Source of the DNA: 66-474 sp040388785
GTDB taxonomy: Bacteria > Pseudomonadota > Gammaproteobacteria > Xanthomonadales > Rhodanobacteraceae
Reading direction: 5' to 3'
Assembly: GCA_040388785.1 (NCBI GenBank)
Contig: JAZKBD010000001.1
Location: 30,497-94,496, forward strand
DNA: 64,000 bases
Part shown: one piece after another, positions 54,603 through 63,304 of the stretch
How the letters are laid out: every line of letters begins with the position of its first letter
Numbering within the stretch: position 1 is the first letter of the stretch
Made by a program: the position numbers and the translations under genes
The notes under the pieces: model-generated
Told to the model about the DNA's origin: nothing
What the model saw: only the letters and a program-made list of their open reading frames with translations
Database searches by the model: none

Positions 54603-55232
54603 CTAGATCCCCGCGTGCTGGAATTCCGGCGTACGCGTCAACTCCACCATGCTGAAACGGCCCAGCCGCGTCGTGCCCATGTTGATGTTCTCGGTCACGA
54701 AACGTGCCAGCCCCGGATCGGCTTCGCCTTCCGCGCCGGCGCGGTCGGCGTCGGTCAGGTTGCGCTGGCCGATCAGTTCATCCACCAGCAGACCGACGTT
54801 GCCGCCCGCCTGCTTGACCACCAGCACGCGTGCGCGGCCGGTGACGTGGGTGCGCTGTTCGAACAGGAACTGCTTGAGATCCACCAGCGCGATCAGGTTG
54901 CCGCGCACGTTCGCCACGCCCATCAGCCAGGAGCGGGTCGAAGGAATGCTGGTCACCGGCGGCGGCGACATCAGGATTTCGCTGATCTCGTCGATGCCGC
55001 TGACGAAGTGATGCTCGCCGACGCGGAAGCCGATCGCGCGCCACAGCCCGGGCGCTTCGATCTGTTCGGGTACGCCGGGATCGTGTGCAAGGCTGCGCTG
55101 CTCGTAATCCGCGAGCAGCGCATACGCGCCCTGCGGCAACGAATCCATGATCACTTCCGCCCCCGCCGCATCCGGGCGCGCGGAAACATGTTTGCGCGAA
55201 TCCGAACCGTGGCGGGAGTGTTTCTTGCTCAT
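54603..55232 (-). CDS. pilI: CheW-like protein PilI
   Basis: A 209-residue adaptor with a basic N-terminal extension of about 30 residues and a CheW domain: FRVGEHHFVSGIDEISEIL, then SWLMGVANVRGNLIALVDLKQ and RVLVVKQAGGNVGLLVDEL. It couples PilJ to ChpA. The ATG at 55232 follows the pilH stop by eight bases. The 146-bp gap to pilJ, unusual in this compact operon, contains dispersed repeat copy C. Confidence 0.92.
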   Translation of the reverse strand: MSKKHSRHGSDSRKHVSARPDAAGAEVIMDSLPQGAYALLADYEQRSLAHDPGVPEQIEAPGLWRAIGFRVGEHHFVSGIDEISEILMSPPPVTSIPSTRSWLMGVANVRGNLIALVDLKQFLFEQRTHVTGRARVLVVKQAGGNVGLLVDELIGQRNLTDADRAGAEGEADPGLARFVTENINMGTTRLGRFSMVELTRTPEFQHAGI

Positions 55233-55240
55233 GACCGTCT

Positions 55241-55612
55241 TCAGCCGCCTGCAGGAAGATGCTTGTTGACGTGGGCTACCAGGTCCTTCTCGCTGACCGG
55301 CTTCACCAGCACGTCCTTGGCGCCCTGACGCATGCCCCACATCCGATCGGTCTCCATGCTCTTGGTGGTGACGATCAGCACCGGGATCGCACTGGTTTCC
55401 GGATCCTTGGTGAGGCTGCGGGTCGCCTGGAAGCCGTTCATGCCGGGCATGATCACATCCATCAGCACCAGGTCGGGCTTGGTCTTGTGCGCGGCATCGA
55501 TGCCGGCCTCGGCGCTCGCCACCGAAGTGACCTTGTGCCCCGCCCGCTCCAGCGCGCCGGAAAAAATCTTCACGTCGGTGGGCGAGTCGTCGATGATCAG
55601 GATGTTTGCCAT
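55241..55612 (-). CDS. pilH: twitching response regulator PilH
   Basis: A 123-residue single receiver domain. It has the acidic pair in LIIDDSPTD, the phospho-acceptor aspartate in LVLMDVIMPGMNG, threonine in VLIVTTKSMETD, and lysine in DVLVKPVSEKD. It is CheY-like without an output domain and in Pseudomonas influences pilus retraction through PilU/PilT and the phosphate flow from ChpA. GGGGAAACA precedes the ATG. Confidence 0.95.
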   Translation of the reverse strand: MANILIIDDSPTDVKIFSGALERAGHKVTSVASAEAGIDAAHKTKPDLVLMDVIMPGMNGFQATRSLTKDPETSAIPVLIVTTKSMETDRMWGMRQGAKDVLVKPVSEKDLVAHVNKHLPAGG

Positions 55613-55649
55613 TGTTTCCCCGTGTTTGATGCAGCAGACCGCTTGCGCG

Positions 55650-56054
55650 TTATTTGACGGTCGCGACGTGCTGCCGGATCGCGTCCAGCAATTCGTCGCG
55701 CGTGAAGGGTTTGGTGAGGTACTGCTCGGAACCGACGATGCGGCCGCGCGCCTTGTCGAACAGGCCATCCTTCGACGACAGCATGATCACCGGCGTCGAA
55801 CGGAACACGTGGTTGTTCTTGATCAGCGCGCAGGTCTGATAGCCATCCAGCCGCGGCATCATGATGTCCACGAAGATGATGTCCGGCCGCAGGTCGGAAA
55901 TCTTGGCCAGCGCCTCGAACCCGTCGACGGCGGTCAACACTTCCGCGCCCTCCTTTTTCAGCAGGGTTTCTGCGGTGCGGCGGATGGTCTTCGAATCGTC
56001 GATGACCATGACCTTCAATCCGGTCAGGCCATCGTGGTTGGCGTTGTCATTCAC
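55650..56054 (-). CDS. pilG: twitching response regulator PilG
   Basis: A 134-residue stand-alone receiver. It has MVIDDSKTIRRTAETLLKK, phospho-aspartate in IIFVDIMMPRLDGYQTCALI, TPVIMLSSKDGLFDKARG, and YLTKPFTRDELL. The CheY-like PilG promotes pilus extension in Pseudomonas. A GTG start at 56054 is used because no ATG precedes the conserved strand; AAGAGGTGG lies upstream. It is the first gene of pilGHIJ-chpABC and is divergent from gshB across a 196-bp gap in which no clear promoter was identified. Confidence 0.95.
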   Translation of the reverse strand: MNDNANHDGLTGLKVMVIDDSKTIRRTAETLLKKEGAEVLTAVDGFEALAKISDLRPDIIFVDIMMPRLDGYQTCALIKNNHVFRSTPVIMLSSKDGLFDKARGRIVGSEQYLTKPFTRDELLDAIRQHVATVK

Positions 56055-56250
56055 GGTCAGGATTCCACCTCTTGAGGAGGCGGTGAGAACCCATGCAACA
56101 TGGATGCCACACCGCAGGTGATTGTGACGGCCGTCAATAAAATGCCCTTTCAACCCGTCCCCCTGCAAGACGGATTTCGGATGCCTTCCCTGGGGCCCCC
56201 TTGCGGCCGCGTATGCCAAGATACACCATGCACACGCCCGCGGAAGCCCC

Positions 56251-57204
56251 ATGACCCTCACGGTTGCGGTGCTGATGGACCCCATCGGCACGATCCACCC
56301 CGAAAAGGACACTACCCTTGCCCTGATGCTGGAAGCGCAGCGGCGCGGCCATGCATTGCGCTACATGTTGCAGGGCCATCTTGCCGTGCGCGATGGCGCC
56401 GCGTGGGCACGGTTGGCGCCCGTGGAAGTGCGCGACAACACCACCGACTGGTTCACGCTGGGCGAAGCGCGCTGGCAGCCGCTGGCGGACGGCATCGACA
56501 TCGTGCTGGCGCGCAAGGACCCGCCGTTCGACGCGCAATTCCTGTACGACACGCTGGTGCTGGACCTCGCCGCGCGCGCGGGCGTCCGGGTGATCAACAG
56601 TCCGCAGGCGCTGCGCGACTTCAATGAAAAGCTCGCGGCGCAATGGTTTCCGCAATGCTGCGCACCGGCACTGGTCGCACGCGACCGCGGCGAACTGCGA
56701 CGCTTTGCGCGCGAGCACGGCGAAGTCGTGCTGAAGCCGCTGGATGGCATGGGCGGGCGCGGCATCTTCCGTTCGCGCGACGACGATCCCAATCTCAACT
56801 CCATTCTCGAAACCCTGGCGGGTGACGACCGCCGCTTCGTGATGGCGCAGAAGTTCATCCCGGAAATCGCCCAAGGCGACAAGCGGATCCTTGTCGTGAA
56901 CGGCGAACCGATTCCGTATGCGCTGGCGCGCATCCCGCAGGGCACCGATTTCCGCGGCAATCTTGCGGTGGGCGGCCGCGGCGTCGGCCAACCGCTGTCC
57001 GACCGCGACCGCTGGATCGCGGCCGAAGTGGGACCGGAACTGGCGCGGCGCGGCATCGTGCTGGCAGGGCTGGACGTGATCGGCGATTACCTCACCGAAG
57101 TCAACGTCACTTCGCCGACGTGCGCGCGCGAACTCGATGCGCAATTCGGCCTCGACATCGCGGGCACCGTGTTCGATGCGATCGAGGCTGCGCGCGCGGC
57201 ATGA
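56251..57204 (+). CDS. gshB: glutathione synthetase
   Basis: A 317-residue ATP-grasp enzyme adding glycine to gamma-glutamylcysteine. The prokaryotic N-terminal domain starts VAVLMDPIGTIHPEKDTTLA. RKDPPFDAQFLYDT, VLKPLDGMGGRGIFR (ATP-grasp glycine-rich loop), QGDKRILVVNGEP and the closing GDYLTEVNVTSPT motif are all present. The length equals that of the E. coli enzyme. Its stop overlaps the start of the tonB-like gene by 4 bp. Confidence 0.97.
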   Translation: MTLTVAVLMDPIGTIHPEKDTTLALMLEAQRRGHALRYMLQGHLAVRDGAAWARLAPVEVRDNTTDWFTLGEARWQPLADGIDIVLARKDPPFDAQFLYDTLVLDLAARAGVRVINSPQALRDFNEKLAAQWFPQCCAPALVARDRGELRRFAREHGEVVLKPLDGMGGRGIFRSRDDDPNLNSILETLAGDDRRFVMAQKFIPEIAQGDKRILVVNGEPIPYALARIPQGTDFRGNLAVGGRGVGQPLSDRDRWIAAEVGPELARRGIVLAGLDVIGDYLTEVNVTSPTCARELDAQFGLDIAGTVFDAIEAARAA

Positions 57205-58106
57205 ATGCGGTGGCATCCAGTGAAGCGACAGATTTCGGCGCCAACCATTTCGGTGCGGCGTTGCTGTTTTCGTTGATGCTGCACGCCATCCTGATCCTCG
57301 GCATCGGCTTCCATTTCGCGAAGCCCGCACCCAGCCTGCCGACGCTGGACGTCACCCTGATCAACACCTCGAATGCCGAGGCGCCGGCGAAAGCGGATTT
57401 CCTCGCGCAAGCCAACAACGCCGGCGGCGGCAACAGCGACAAGGCGCATCGTCCGGGCGCGCCTTTCTCGGGCCCGCTGCCGGTCACGCAGTCGGGCATC
57501 GCGCCCAGGGAAATGCTGCCGGCCGCGCCCGCGCAGCAGACCGAAAGCGGTCCGCACATCATCACCACCGCGGGCCGCTCGAACACGAGCGTTGCGCAAC
57601 AACGCGACACCCGCACCGAACCGCAGCCGCAGGCACAGGTCGCACCGCTTCCGTTGCAGCAAAGACTCGAGATGGCGCGGTTGGCGCAGGAAGTCCGCGA
57701 CGAGCAGGAAGCGTATGCGAATCGTCCGCGCCGCAAATTCGTCTCCGCGAATACCCGCAGCGTCGCCGATGCGGCGTACCAGGTCGCGTGGGTGCACCGG
57801 ATCGAGCGTATCGGCAACCTCAACTACCCCGATGCGGCACGGCGCCGGCACCTGCACGGCGACGTCGTCCTCAGCGTGACGATTGCGGCAAGCGGACAGG
57901 TGCGTGACGTCAGCGTCTACGCCAGTTCGGGCTACCGGGTTCTTGACGATGCGGCGATGCGCATCGTGCATCTGGCGGCGCCGTTTCCGCCGATTCCGCG
58001 CGAGAAGGACGCGCAAGGGCATCGCATCACCGAACTGGTGATCACGCGCACGTGGCAATTCCTGCCGGGCGACCGGCTGCAGACGCGCGGCACCGGTTCA
58101 CAATAG
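57201..58106 (+). CDS. TonB-like energy transducer
   Basis: A 301-residue bitopic protein. One N-terminal helix (about 20-41, FGAALLFSLMLHAILILGIGF) precedes a Pro/Ala/Gln-rich periplasmic spacer and a coiled segment (about 155-180). The C-terminal TonB domain reads NYPDAARRRHLHGDVVLSV, then YASSGYRVLDDAAMRIV. It is co-translated with gshB. Members at this locus are second-copy TonB proteins; the partner ExbBD is not in the window. It may energise an outer-membrane receptor or serve in envelope integrity. Confidence 0.88.
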   Translation: MNAVASSEATDFGANHFGAALLFSLMLHAILILGIGFHFAKPAPSLPTLDVTLINTSNAEAPAKADFLAQANNAGGGNSDKAHRPGAPFSGPLPVTQSGIAPREMLPAAPAQQTESGPHIITTAGRSNTSVAQQRDTRTEPQPQAQVAPLPLQQRLEMARLAQEVRDEQEAYANRPRRKFVSANTRSVADAAYQVAWVHRIERIGNLNYPDAARRRHLHGDVVLSVTIAASGQVRDVSVYASSGYRVLDDAAMRIVHLAAPFPPIPREKDAQGHRITELVITRTWQFLPGDRLQTRGTGSQ

Positions 58107-58134
58107 CGCGCGTCGCCCGGCATACAATCGGCGC

Positions 58135-58836
58135 ATGACGAAGGCGCCACGCAAAGACGACGAATCCGAAAAACCGACCATCCGCGAACCGGAATCGGAC
58201 AAGCCGGCGCGGGTGCGCCGCAAAGCAGCGTCGCGCAAGAACGACGATCACGAAGCCGGCAAGCCGGTCGCGTCCGGCACATCCTCGCTGACCGGCCATT
58301 TCCTCATTGCCATGCCGGGCATGGGCGATCCCAATTTCGCGCGCGGCATCACCTTCATCTGCCAGCACGACGAGGCCGGGGCGATGGGTCTGGTGGTCAA
58401 TCGCCTTTCCGACTACAAGCTCGGCGACGTGTTGCAACAGATGCACATGTCCTGTGAACGCGCGGAAGTTGCGGCCACGCCGGTCCTGACGGGCGGACCC
58501 GTGCAGCCGGAACGCGGTTTCGTGCTGCATGCGCCCGGCGAGCGCGAATGGGAATCGAGTTACCGCGTCAACGACACGCTCGCCGTGACCACCTCGCGCG
58601 ACATCCTGGCCGCGATGGCCGACGGCGACGGCCCGCCCCGCGTGCTCATCACGCTCGGCTATGCAGGCTGGGGCGCGGGCCAACTGGAACAGGAATTGCG
58701 CGACAACGCGTGGCTGACGGTGCGTGCCGATCACCACATTCTTTTCGACACGCCCCTGGACGACCGCTGGAACGCGGCGATCGCGCTGGTGGGGATCAAT
58801 CCGGCCAATTTGACTTCGTATTCCGGCCGCGCATGA
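58135..58836 (+). CDS. yqgE: YqgE/AlgH family protein
   Basis: A 233-residue UPF0301 protein. It has LTGHFLIAMPGMGDPNFARG at its conserved start, GAMGLVVNR, LTGGPVQPERGFVLH, and LGYAGWGAGQLEQEL. The first 48 residues are a charged, probably disordered extension rich in Lys, Glu and Arg that most family members lack. It overlaps ruvX by 4 bp, the standard arrangement for this pair. Its biochemical role is unknown; in Pseudomonas AlgH affects alginate regulation. Confidence 0.95.
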   Translation: MTKAPRKDDESEKPTIREPESDKPARVRRKAASRKNDDHEAGKPVASGTSSLTGHFLIAMPGMGDPNFARGITFICQHDEAGAMGLVVNRLSDYKLGDVLQQMHMSCERAEVAATPVLTGGPVQPERGFVLHAPGEREWESSYRVNDTLAVTTSRDILAAMADGDGPPRVLITLGYAGWGAGQLEQELRDNAWLTVRADHHILFDTPLDDRWNAAIALVGINPANLTSYSGRA

Positions 58837-59273
58837 GTTGTGTGCTCGGATTCGACTTTGGCGCGCGCTGCCTCGGTGTCGCCAGCGGCAATCGCATCAG
58901 CCGCTCCGCGCGCCCGCTGGCCGCGCTCACCGCACGCGCGGGTCAACCCGATTGGTCACGCGTCGATGCGTTATTGGCCGAATGGAAACCCGACGCGCTG
59001 ATCGTCGGGCTGCCATTGACGCTGGACGGCGGTGAACAGGCAGTCACGCGCGGCGCGCGGGCATTCGCCGATGCGCTCGCTGAACGCAGCAAGCTGCCCG
59101 TGCACCTGGTGGACGAACGCCACACCTCGCAGGAAGCCGCGCGCCGCTTCGCCGCGCAGCGGGCGGCCGGTTCCGCACGCCGCCGCGATGCCGCGAATCT
59201 CGATTCGCTGGCCGCCGCCGTTATCCTAGAAGGCTGGCTGACCCAGACCAACCCGAACGCGAATCAATTTTGA
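58833..59273 (+). CDS. ruvX: Holliday-junction-resolvase-like RuvX (YqgF)
   Basis: A 146-residue RNase H-fold nuclease implicated in 16S rRNA 5' end maturation. The metal site is in LGFDFGARCLGVASG, with IVGLPLTLDGGEQA, LVDERHTSQEA and the final acidic RDAANLDSLAAAVIL. The start ATG overlaps the yqgE stop. The typical GTRRIGVA variant is here GARCLGVA, still with the first aspartate. Confidence 0.94.
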   Translation: MSCVLGFDFGARCLGVASGNRISRSARPLAALTARAGQPDWSRVDALLAEWKPDALIVGLPLTLDGGEQAVTRGARAFADALAERSKLPVHLVDERHTSQEAARRFAAQRAAGSARRRDAANLDSLAAAVILEGWLTQTNPNANQF

Positions 59274-59292
59274 CAAGTTGGAGATTCAGGAT

Positions 59293-59429
59293 CGAAGCGG
59301 CTGTCGTGAAAAGTCAGGCCAGGGAGCTCCTGGCCATGGATGGCGGCTGAAGGCCGTTCTGGTCTGCCGAGTTTTGAAACCCCTCATTACAACCATCGAT
59401 TCGGCGAAGCAGCGATCAGGGATGATCGC
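59293..59429 (+). repeat. dispersed intergenic repeat, copy D
   Basis: The longest copy. It starts CGAAGCGGCTGTCGTGAAA and continues AAGTCAGGCCAGGGAGCTCC. An internal hairpin (CCAGG, GAGCT, CCTGG) follows, then AAGGCCGTTCTGG and GCAGCGATCAGGGATGATCGC split at the end. It lies between ruvX and pyrB, in sense orientation, and its last base is 12 bp before the pyrB start. Confidence 0.75.
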
Positions 59430-59440
59430 AAAAGGAAAAC

Positions 59441-60352
59441 ATGCGGCACCTGCTGACCCTCGAAGAACTCGACCGCGCGGCACTCACCCGTCTGCTGGAT
59501 CGCGCCGAACGCTTCCGTGCCGAAGGTGCGCCGCGTGAACTTCTGGCCGGCCGCACCGTACTGACGCTGTTCTTCGAACCCTCCACGCGCACGCGCACCT
59601 CGTTCGTGCTGGCATCGAAGCGCCTCGGCGCGGACACGCTCAACTTTAACCTGTCACATTCGTCCACCAGCAAGGGTGAAAGCCTGCTCGACACCCTGCA
59701 CACGCTGGAAGCGATGAGCCTCGACGCGCTGGTGGTGCGCCACAGCGAAAACGGCATGCCCGCGTATCTCGCGCAACACGCAAATACGGACGTGTCGGTG
59801 ATCAATGCGGGTGACGGTACGCACGCACATCCGACACAAGGCCTGCTCGACGCGCTGACGATCCGCCAGCGGCGCAGCGATTTCGAAAACCTGCACGTGG
59901 TCGTCTGCGGCGATGTCCGGCACTCGCGCGTCGCGCGTTCGGACGTGCGCGCGTTGCACACGCTGGGCGCGCGCGACATCCGCCTGTGCGCGCCGCGCGC
60001 GATGCTGCCCGAATCGCTGGATGATTTTCCGGGCTGTGCGTCCACGGAAAACTTCGACGGCGCGCTCGAAGACGCCGACGTCGTGATCATGCTGCGCATC
60101 CAGAAGGAACGCATGGCCGATGCGCAGTTTCCCGAGGCCGCCGATTACCACGCCCACTACGGCCTGGACAGGCGCCGGCTGGCTTTGGCAAATCCGCGTT
60201 GCCAGGTGCTGCATCCGGGTCCGATCAACCGCGGCATCGAGATCGCCCCGGAAGTCGCCGACGGTCCGCAATCGCGCATCCTCGACCAGGTCGCCAACGG
60301 CGTCGCGGTGCGCATGGCGGTGCTGGCGGAGCTGCTCGCGCCGCCTGCATAA
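59441..60352 (+). CDS. pyrB: aspartate carbamoyltransferase catalytic subunit
   Basis: A 303-residue ATCase that makes carbamoyl-aspartate in pyrimidine synthesis. The carbamoyl-phosphate motif is FFEPSTRTRTSF (about 45-56). SSTSKGES, VVRHSENGMPAYLA, DGTHAHPTQGLLD and HPGPINRGIEIAP also appear. No pyrI or pyrC' gene follows, unlike the Pseudomonas arrangement, so the type of holoenzyme is unclear. GGAAAAC precedes the ATG closely, and a dispersed repeat ends 12 bp upstream, so the leader would contain the repeat. Confidence 0.97.
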   Translation: MRHLLTLEELDRAALTRLLDRAERFRAEGAPRELLAGRTVLTLFFEPSTRTRTSFVLASKRLGADTLNFNLSHSSTSKGESLLDTLHTLEAMSLDALVVRHSENGMPAYLAQHANTDVSVINAGDGTHAHPTQGLLDALTIRQRRSDFENLHVVVCGDVRHSRVARSDVRALHTLGARDIRLCAPRAMLPESLDDFPGCASTENFDGALEDADVVIMLRIQKERMADAQFPEAADYHAHYGLDRRRLALANPRCQVLHPGPINRGIEIAPEVADGPQSRILDQVANGVAVRMAVLAELLAPPA

Positions 60353-60386
60353 TCGAATCCTGTTTCGGGGAACCAAGGAGAAAACC

Positions 60387-62069
60387 ATGCGTCCAGTCCT
60401 GCGCCGGGCCGCACTTGCGGCTGCCTGCGCTTCCGCACTCGTGCTCGCCGGCTGCGGCAATCACGTCGCTTCCAACGCGCCCATCACGTATGCGCCCGCG
60501 GACACGCCGTACCTGTTTGCCAACACCAAGGGCCTGCCCGAGGACATCGCGGACGCCTGGGGCCAGGCCAACGACAAGCTGATGTCCATGCGGATCCAGC
60601 AGCTCGGCCAATTCGCCACCAGCGTGGGCCAGAAGGATCCGGAGGTTGCGACGGTGCTGAACGCGATCAAGGACGAACTCGCCGACGTGCATTCCGCGAA
60701 GGAACTTGCGCAGGCCACCGGTTTTTCGCGGTCGGCCCTGTATGCGTTCTACGGCATCGGCGACGTGCCGGTGATGCGCGTCGAACTGGCGTCGCCGGAC
60801 GCGTTCAGGACGTTCTGGTCGCGCGTGGAAAAACGCGCGGGCGTGACGACGCCGACGGCCAAAGTCGCCGAGCAAAGCTATTGGGTCATCGGCGGCAACG
60901 ACACCAAGCTGCATTTGCTGGTGGCGATCGAAGGCAAGCAGCTGGTGGCGACCGCAGCACCCGCCAATGCCAGCGAAGATCTTCTGAAGCAGTTGCTCGG
61001 CCTGACCAAGCCTTCCAGCAGCGCGGTAGATCGGCTGGCGCGCATCGACCACGACAACGGCTACGGTGAATATGGTTCGGGTTACGTCGACCTGCCGAAG
61101 CTGTTCGCGAACGTCTTCGATGGCAAGGACACCGTCACCCGCGAATTCGCGAAAGACCTCGGCAGCGATGCCGCGGCCAATCCGGCGTGCGCCAGCGAAT
61201 TCGCTTCATTGGCAGGCCAGGCCCCGCTCGCCAGCATCGGCTTCACTACGTATTCCGCGAAGGAAATCCGTGGCGGCCTCGACGTGCAGTTGTCGCCCGC
61301 CTTGCTGGGTGCGCTGACGGCACTGAAGCAGCCGGTGCCCGGCATGGGCGAGCAATCCGATCATTCCATGTTCGACATGGTGCTCGCACTGCCGCTGCAG
61401 AAGTGGCAGGCCTTCATCAAGGGGCGCGCGGAAGCGGCAGCGGCGAAAACCTACCAGTGCCCGGCGTTGCAGTCGCTCAACAAGTTCGCGCAGACCGCCG
61501 CCAATCCGCCGGTGCAGATGCCGCCGGAAGCGGCATCGATGCTGGGATTCCGCATGGTGCTGGACAAGTGGGACATCGGCCCGCAGATCGCCGGCCGCGT
61601 GCTGGTCGCCAGTTCCAATCCCGCCGAACTGGCACAGAAGATCCAGCAGACCATGCCGCAGTTCGCGTTGAAGACGATCCCGGCCGATGGCAAACCGGTG
61701 GCGTTCGACCTGCCGCCCAAGCTTCAGGCGATGCTCGGCGGTGGCAACCAGGGCTGGATCGCGGCCAACGCGAACGCGCTCGTGGTGGGCATCGGCAATG
61801 GCGAAGATGCCCAGCTCGGAAACGCGCTAGACGCACCTGCGGGCAATGGCGATGCGCTGTTGCGGATGCACTTCGACGGCAAGATGTATCCGCTCCTGGG
61901 CAGCTGGATTTCACGCTTCGCCGCGGCGATGCCGGCGACGAGCCAGGCGCAGGTGCAGCAGCAAGTCGCCGCGTTCAACCTGATGGGCGAGATCATCCAG
62001 TCGGCAGACATGGACGTGAAGGTCGACAACAAGGGCCTGCACATCGACAGCGTCGTGGAGCATCGCTGA
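60387..62069 (+). CDS. putative lipoprotein, unrecognised family
   Basis: A 560-residue exported protein with a lipoprotein signal: positive start, hydrophobic run and lipobox LAGC at about residues 20-23. The mature protein begins near PADTPYLFANTKGLPEDIAD, a start seen in large proteobacterial lipoproteins resembling DUF3352, then alternates alpha and beta segments without catalytic motifs I recognise. It ends KVDNKGLHIDSVVEHR. AAGGAG lies six bases before the ATG. It follows pyrB by 34 bp and is closed by a strong terminator. Function unknown. Confidence 0.85.
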   Translation: MRPVLRRAALAAACASALVLAGCGNHVASNAPITYAPADTPYLFANTKGLPEDIADAWGQANDKLMSMRIQQLGQFATSVGQKDPEVATVLNAIKDELADVHSAKELAQATGFSRSALYAFYGIGDVPVMRVELASPDAFRTFWSRVEKRAGVTTPTAKVAEQSYWVIGGNDTKLHLLVAIEGKQLVATAAPANASEDLLKQLLGLTKPSSSAVDRLARIDHDNGYGEYGSGYVDLPKLFANVFDGKDTVTREFAKDLGSDAAANPACASEFASLAGQAPLASIGFTTYSAKEIRGGLDVQLSPALLGALTALKQPVPGMGEQSDHSMFDMVLALPLQKWQAFIKGRAEAAAAKTYQCPALQSLNKFAQTAANPPVQMPPEAASMLGFRMVLDKWDIGPQIAGRVLVASSNPAELAQKIQQTMPQFALKTIPADGKPVAFDLPPKLQAMLGGGNQGWIAANANALVVGIGNGEDAQLGNALDAPAGNGDALLRMHFDGKMYPLLGSWISRFAAAMPATSQAQVQQQVAAFNLMGEIIQSADMDVKVDNKGLHIDSVVEHR

Positions 62070-62104
62070 GCGCATCGGCGGGTCTCGTTTTCGAAAAGCA
62101 AAAC

Positions 62105-62126
62105 CCCGGCTCACGCCGGGTTTTTT
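62105..62126 (+). terminator. rho-independent terminator after the lipoprotein gene
   Basis: CCCGGC-TCAC-GCCGGG stem-loop followed by six T residues, 36 bp after the stop codon. An A-rich stretch on the other side (AAAAGCAAAAC) means it could also stop transcripts of the convergent pilU. Confidence 0.85.
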
Positions 62127-62155
62127 CGTTTTGCGGCAGTGCCGCCGAGGGCGGG

Positions 62156-63304
62156 TTACAACCGATGCCCGCTCTCGCGCGTCTCGACCAATTCCACGTC
62201 GCCGAGACCCTGCGACAGCGAGTGCGCGTCGCCACCTTGCGCCAGCTTGATCGCGAGGCGCACCTCGTTGGCGGAGTCGGCGTGGCGCAGCGCGTCCTCG
62301 TAGCTGACGTGGCCGGCGTGATACAGCTCGACCAGGTTCTGGTCGAAGGTGCACATGCCGAGGTTGGTGGACTGCTTCATCACGTCCTTGATCTTGTGGA
62401 TCTCGCCCTTGCGAATGTAATCCTGCACCAGCGGCGTGCCCAGCAGCACTTCCATGCACACGCGCCGGCCTTTGCCGTCGGGCGTCGGAATCAACTGCTG
62501 CGCGACGATGCCCTTCAGGTTCAATGAAAGATCCATATAGAGCTGCTCGCGCACGTCCTCGGGGAAGAAGTGGATGATTCGCTCCAGCGCCTGGTTGGCG
62601 TTGTTAGCGTGCAGCGTGCACAACACGAGGTGTCCCGTTTCGGAGAAGTGGATCGCGTATTCCATCGTCTCGCGCGTGCGCACCTCGCCGATCAGGATCA
62701 CGTCCGGCGCCTGGCGCAGCGTGTTCTTGAGCGCGTTTTCCCAGCTGTCGGTGTCGATGCCGAGTTCGCGTTGGGTGATGATGCAGCCCTCGTGCTTGTG
62801 CACGTATTCGATCGGATCCTCGACCGTGATGATGTGGCCAGTCGAGTTCTGGTTGCGGTAGCCGACGATCGACGCCAGCGAGGTCGATTTGCCTGCGCCG
62901 GTGGCGCCCACGAAGATCACAATGCCGCGCTTGGTCATCGCCAATTGCTTGACGATGGGCAGCAGGTTCAGCTCTTCGATGGTCGGAATCTTCGACTCGA
63001 TCCGGCGCAGCACCATGCCGACGCAGTTGCGCTGGTAGAAGCACGACACGCGGAAGCGGCCGACGCTTGCGACGCCGATCGCGAACTGGCATTCGTGGGT
63101 CTTTTCGAACTCCTCGCGCTGCAGCGGGTTCATCACGTTGAGCACCATGTCGCGTGCTTCCTGCGGACTCAGCGGCGTTTGCGTGATCGGCACGATGCGG
63201 CCGTGGACCTTGATCGACGGCGCCACGCCGGCGGTGATGAAAAGGTCCGACGCCTTCTTGTGCACCATCAGCTTGAGGAAGGATGTGAAATCGACTGCGC
63301 TCAT
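62156..63304 (-). CDS. pilU: type IV pilus retraction ATPase accessory PilU
   Basis: A 382-residue hexameric secretion ATPase. The N-terminal PAS-like domain starts SFLKLMVHKKASDLFITAGV. Walker A is GATGAGKST. The Asp box (ITVEDPIEYVHKH), Walker B (DVILIGEVRTRETM) and His box (TGHLVLCTLHANNA) follow. The AIRNLIRE signature of PilT is absent, and the length exceeds PilT by about 35 residues, as in PilU. The start overlaps the pilT stop by 4 bp. It supports PilT-driven retraction. Confidence 0.96.
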   Translation of the reverse strand: MSAVDFTSFLKLMVHKKASDLFITAGVAPSIKVHGRIVPITQTPLSPQEARDMVLNVMNPLQREEFEKTHECQFAIGVASVGRFRVSCFYQRNCVGMVLRRIESKIPTIEELNLLPIVKQLAMTKRGIVIFVGATGAGKSTSLASIVGYRNQNSTGHIITVEDPIEYVHKHEGCIITQRELGIDTDSWENALKNTLRQAPDVILIGEVRTRETMEYAIHFSETGHLVLCTLHANNANQALERIIHFFPEDVREQLYMDLSLNLKGIVAQQLIPTPDGKGRRVCMEVLLGTPLVQDYIRKGEIHKIKDVMKQSTNLGMCTFDQNLVELYHAGHVSYEDALRHADSANEVRLAIKLAQGGDAHSLSQGLGDVELVETRESGHRL

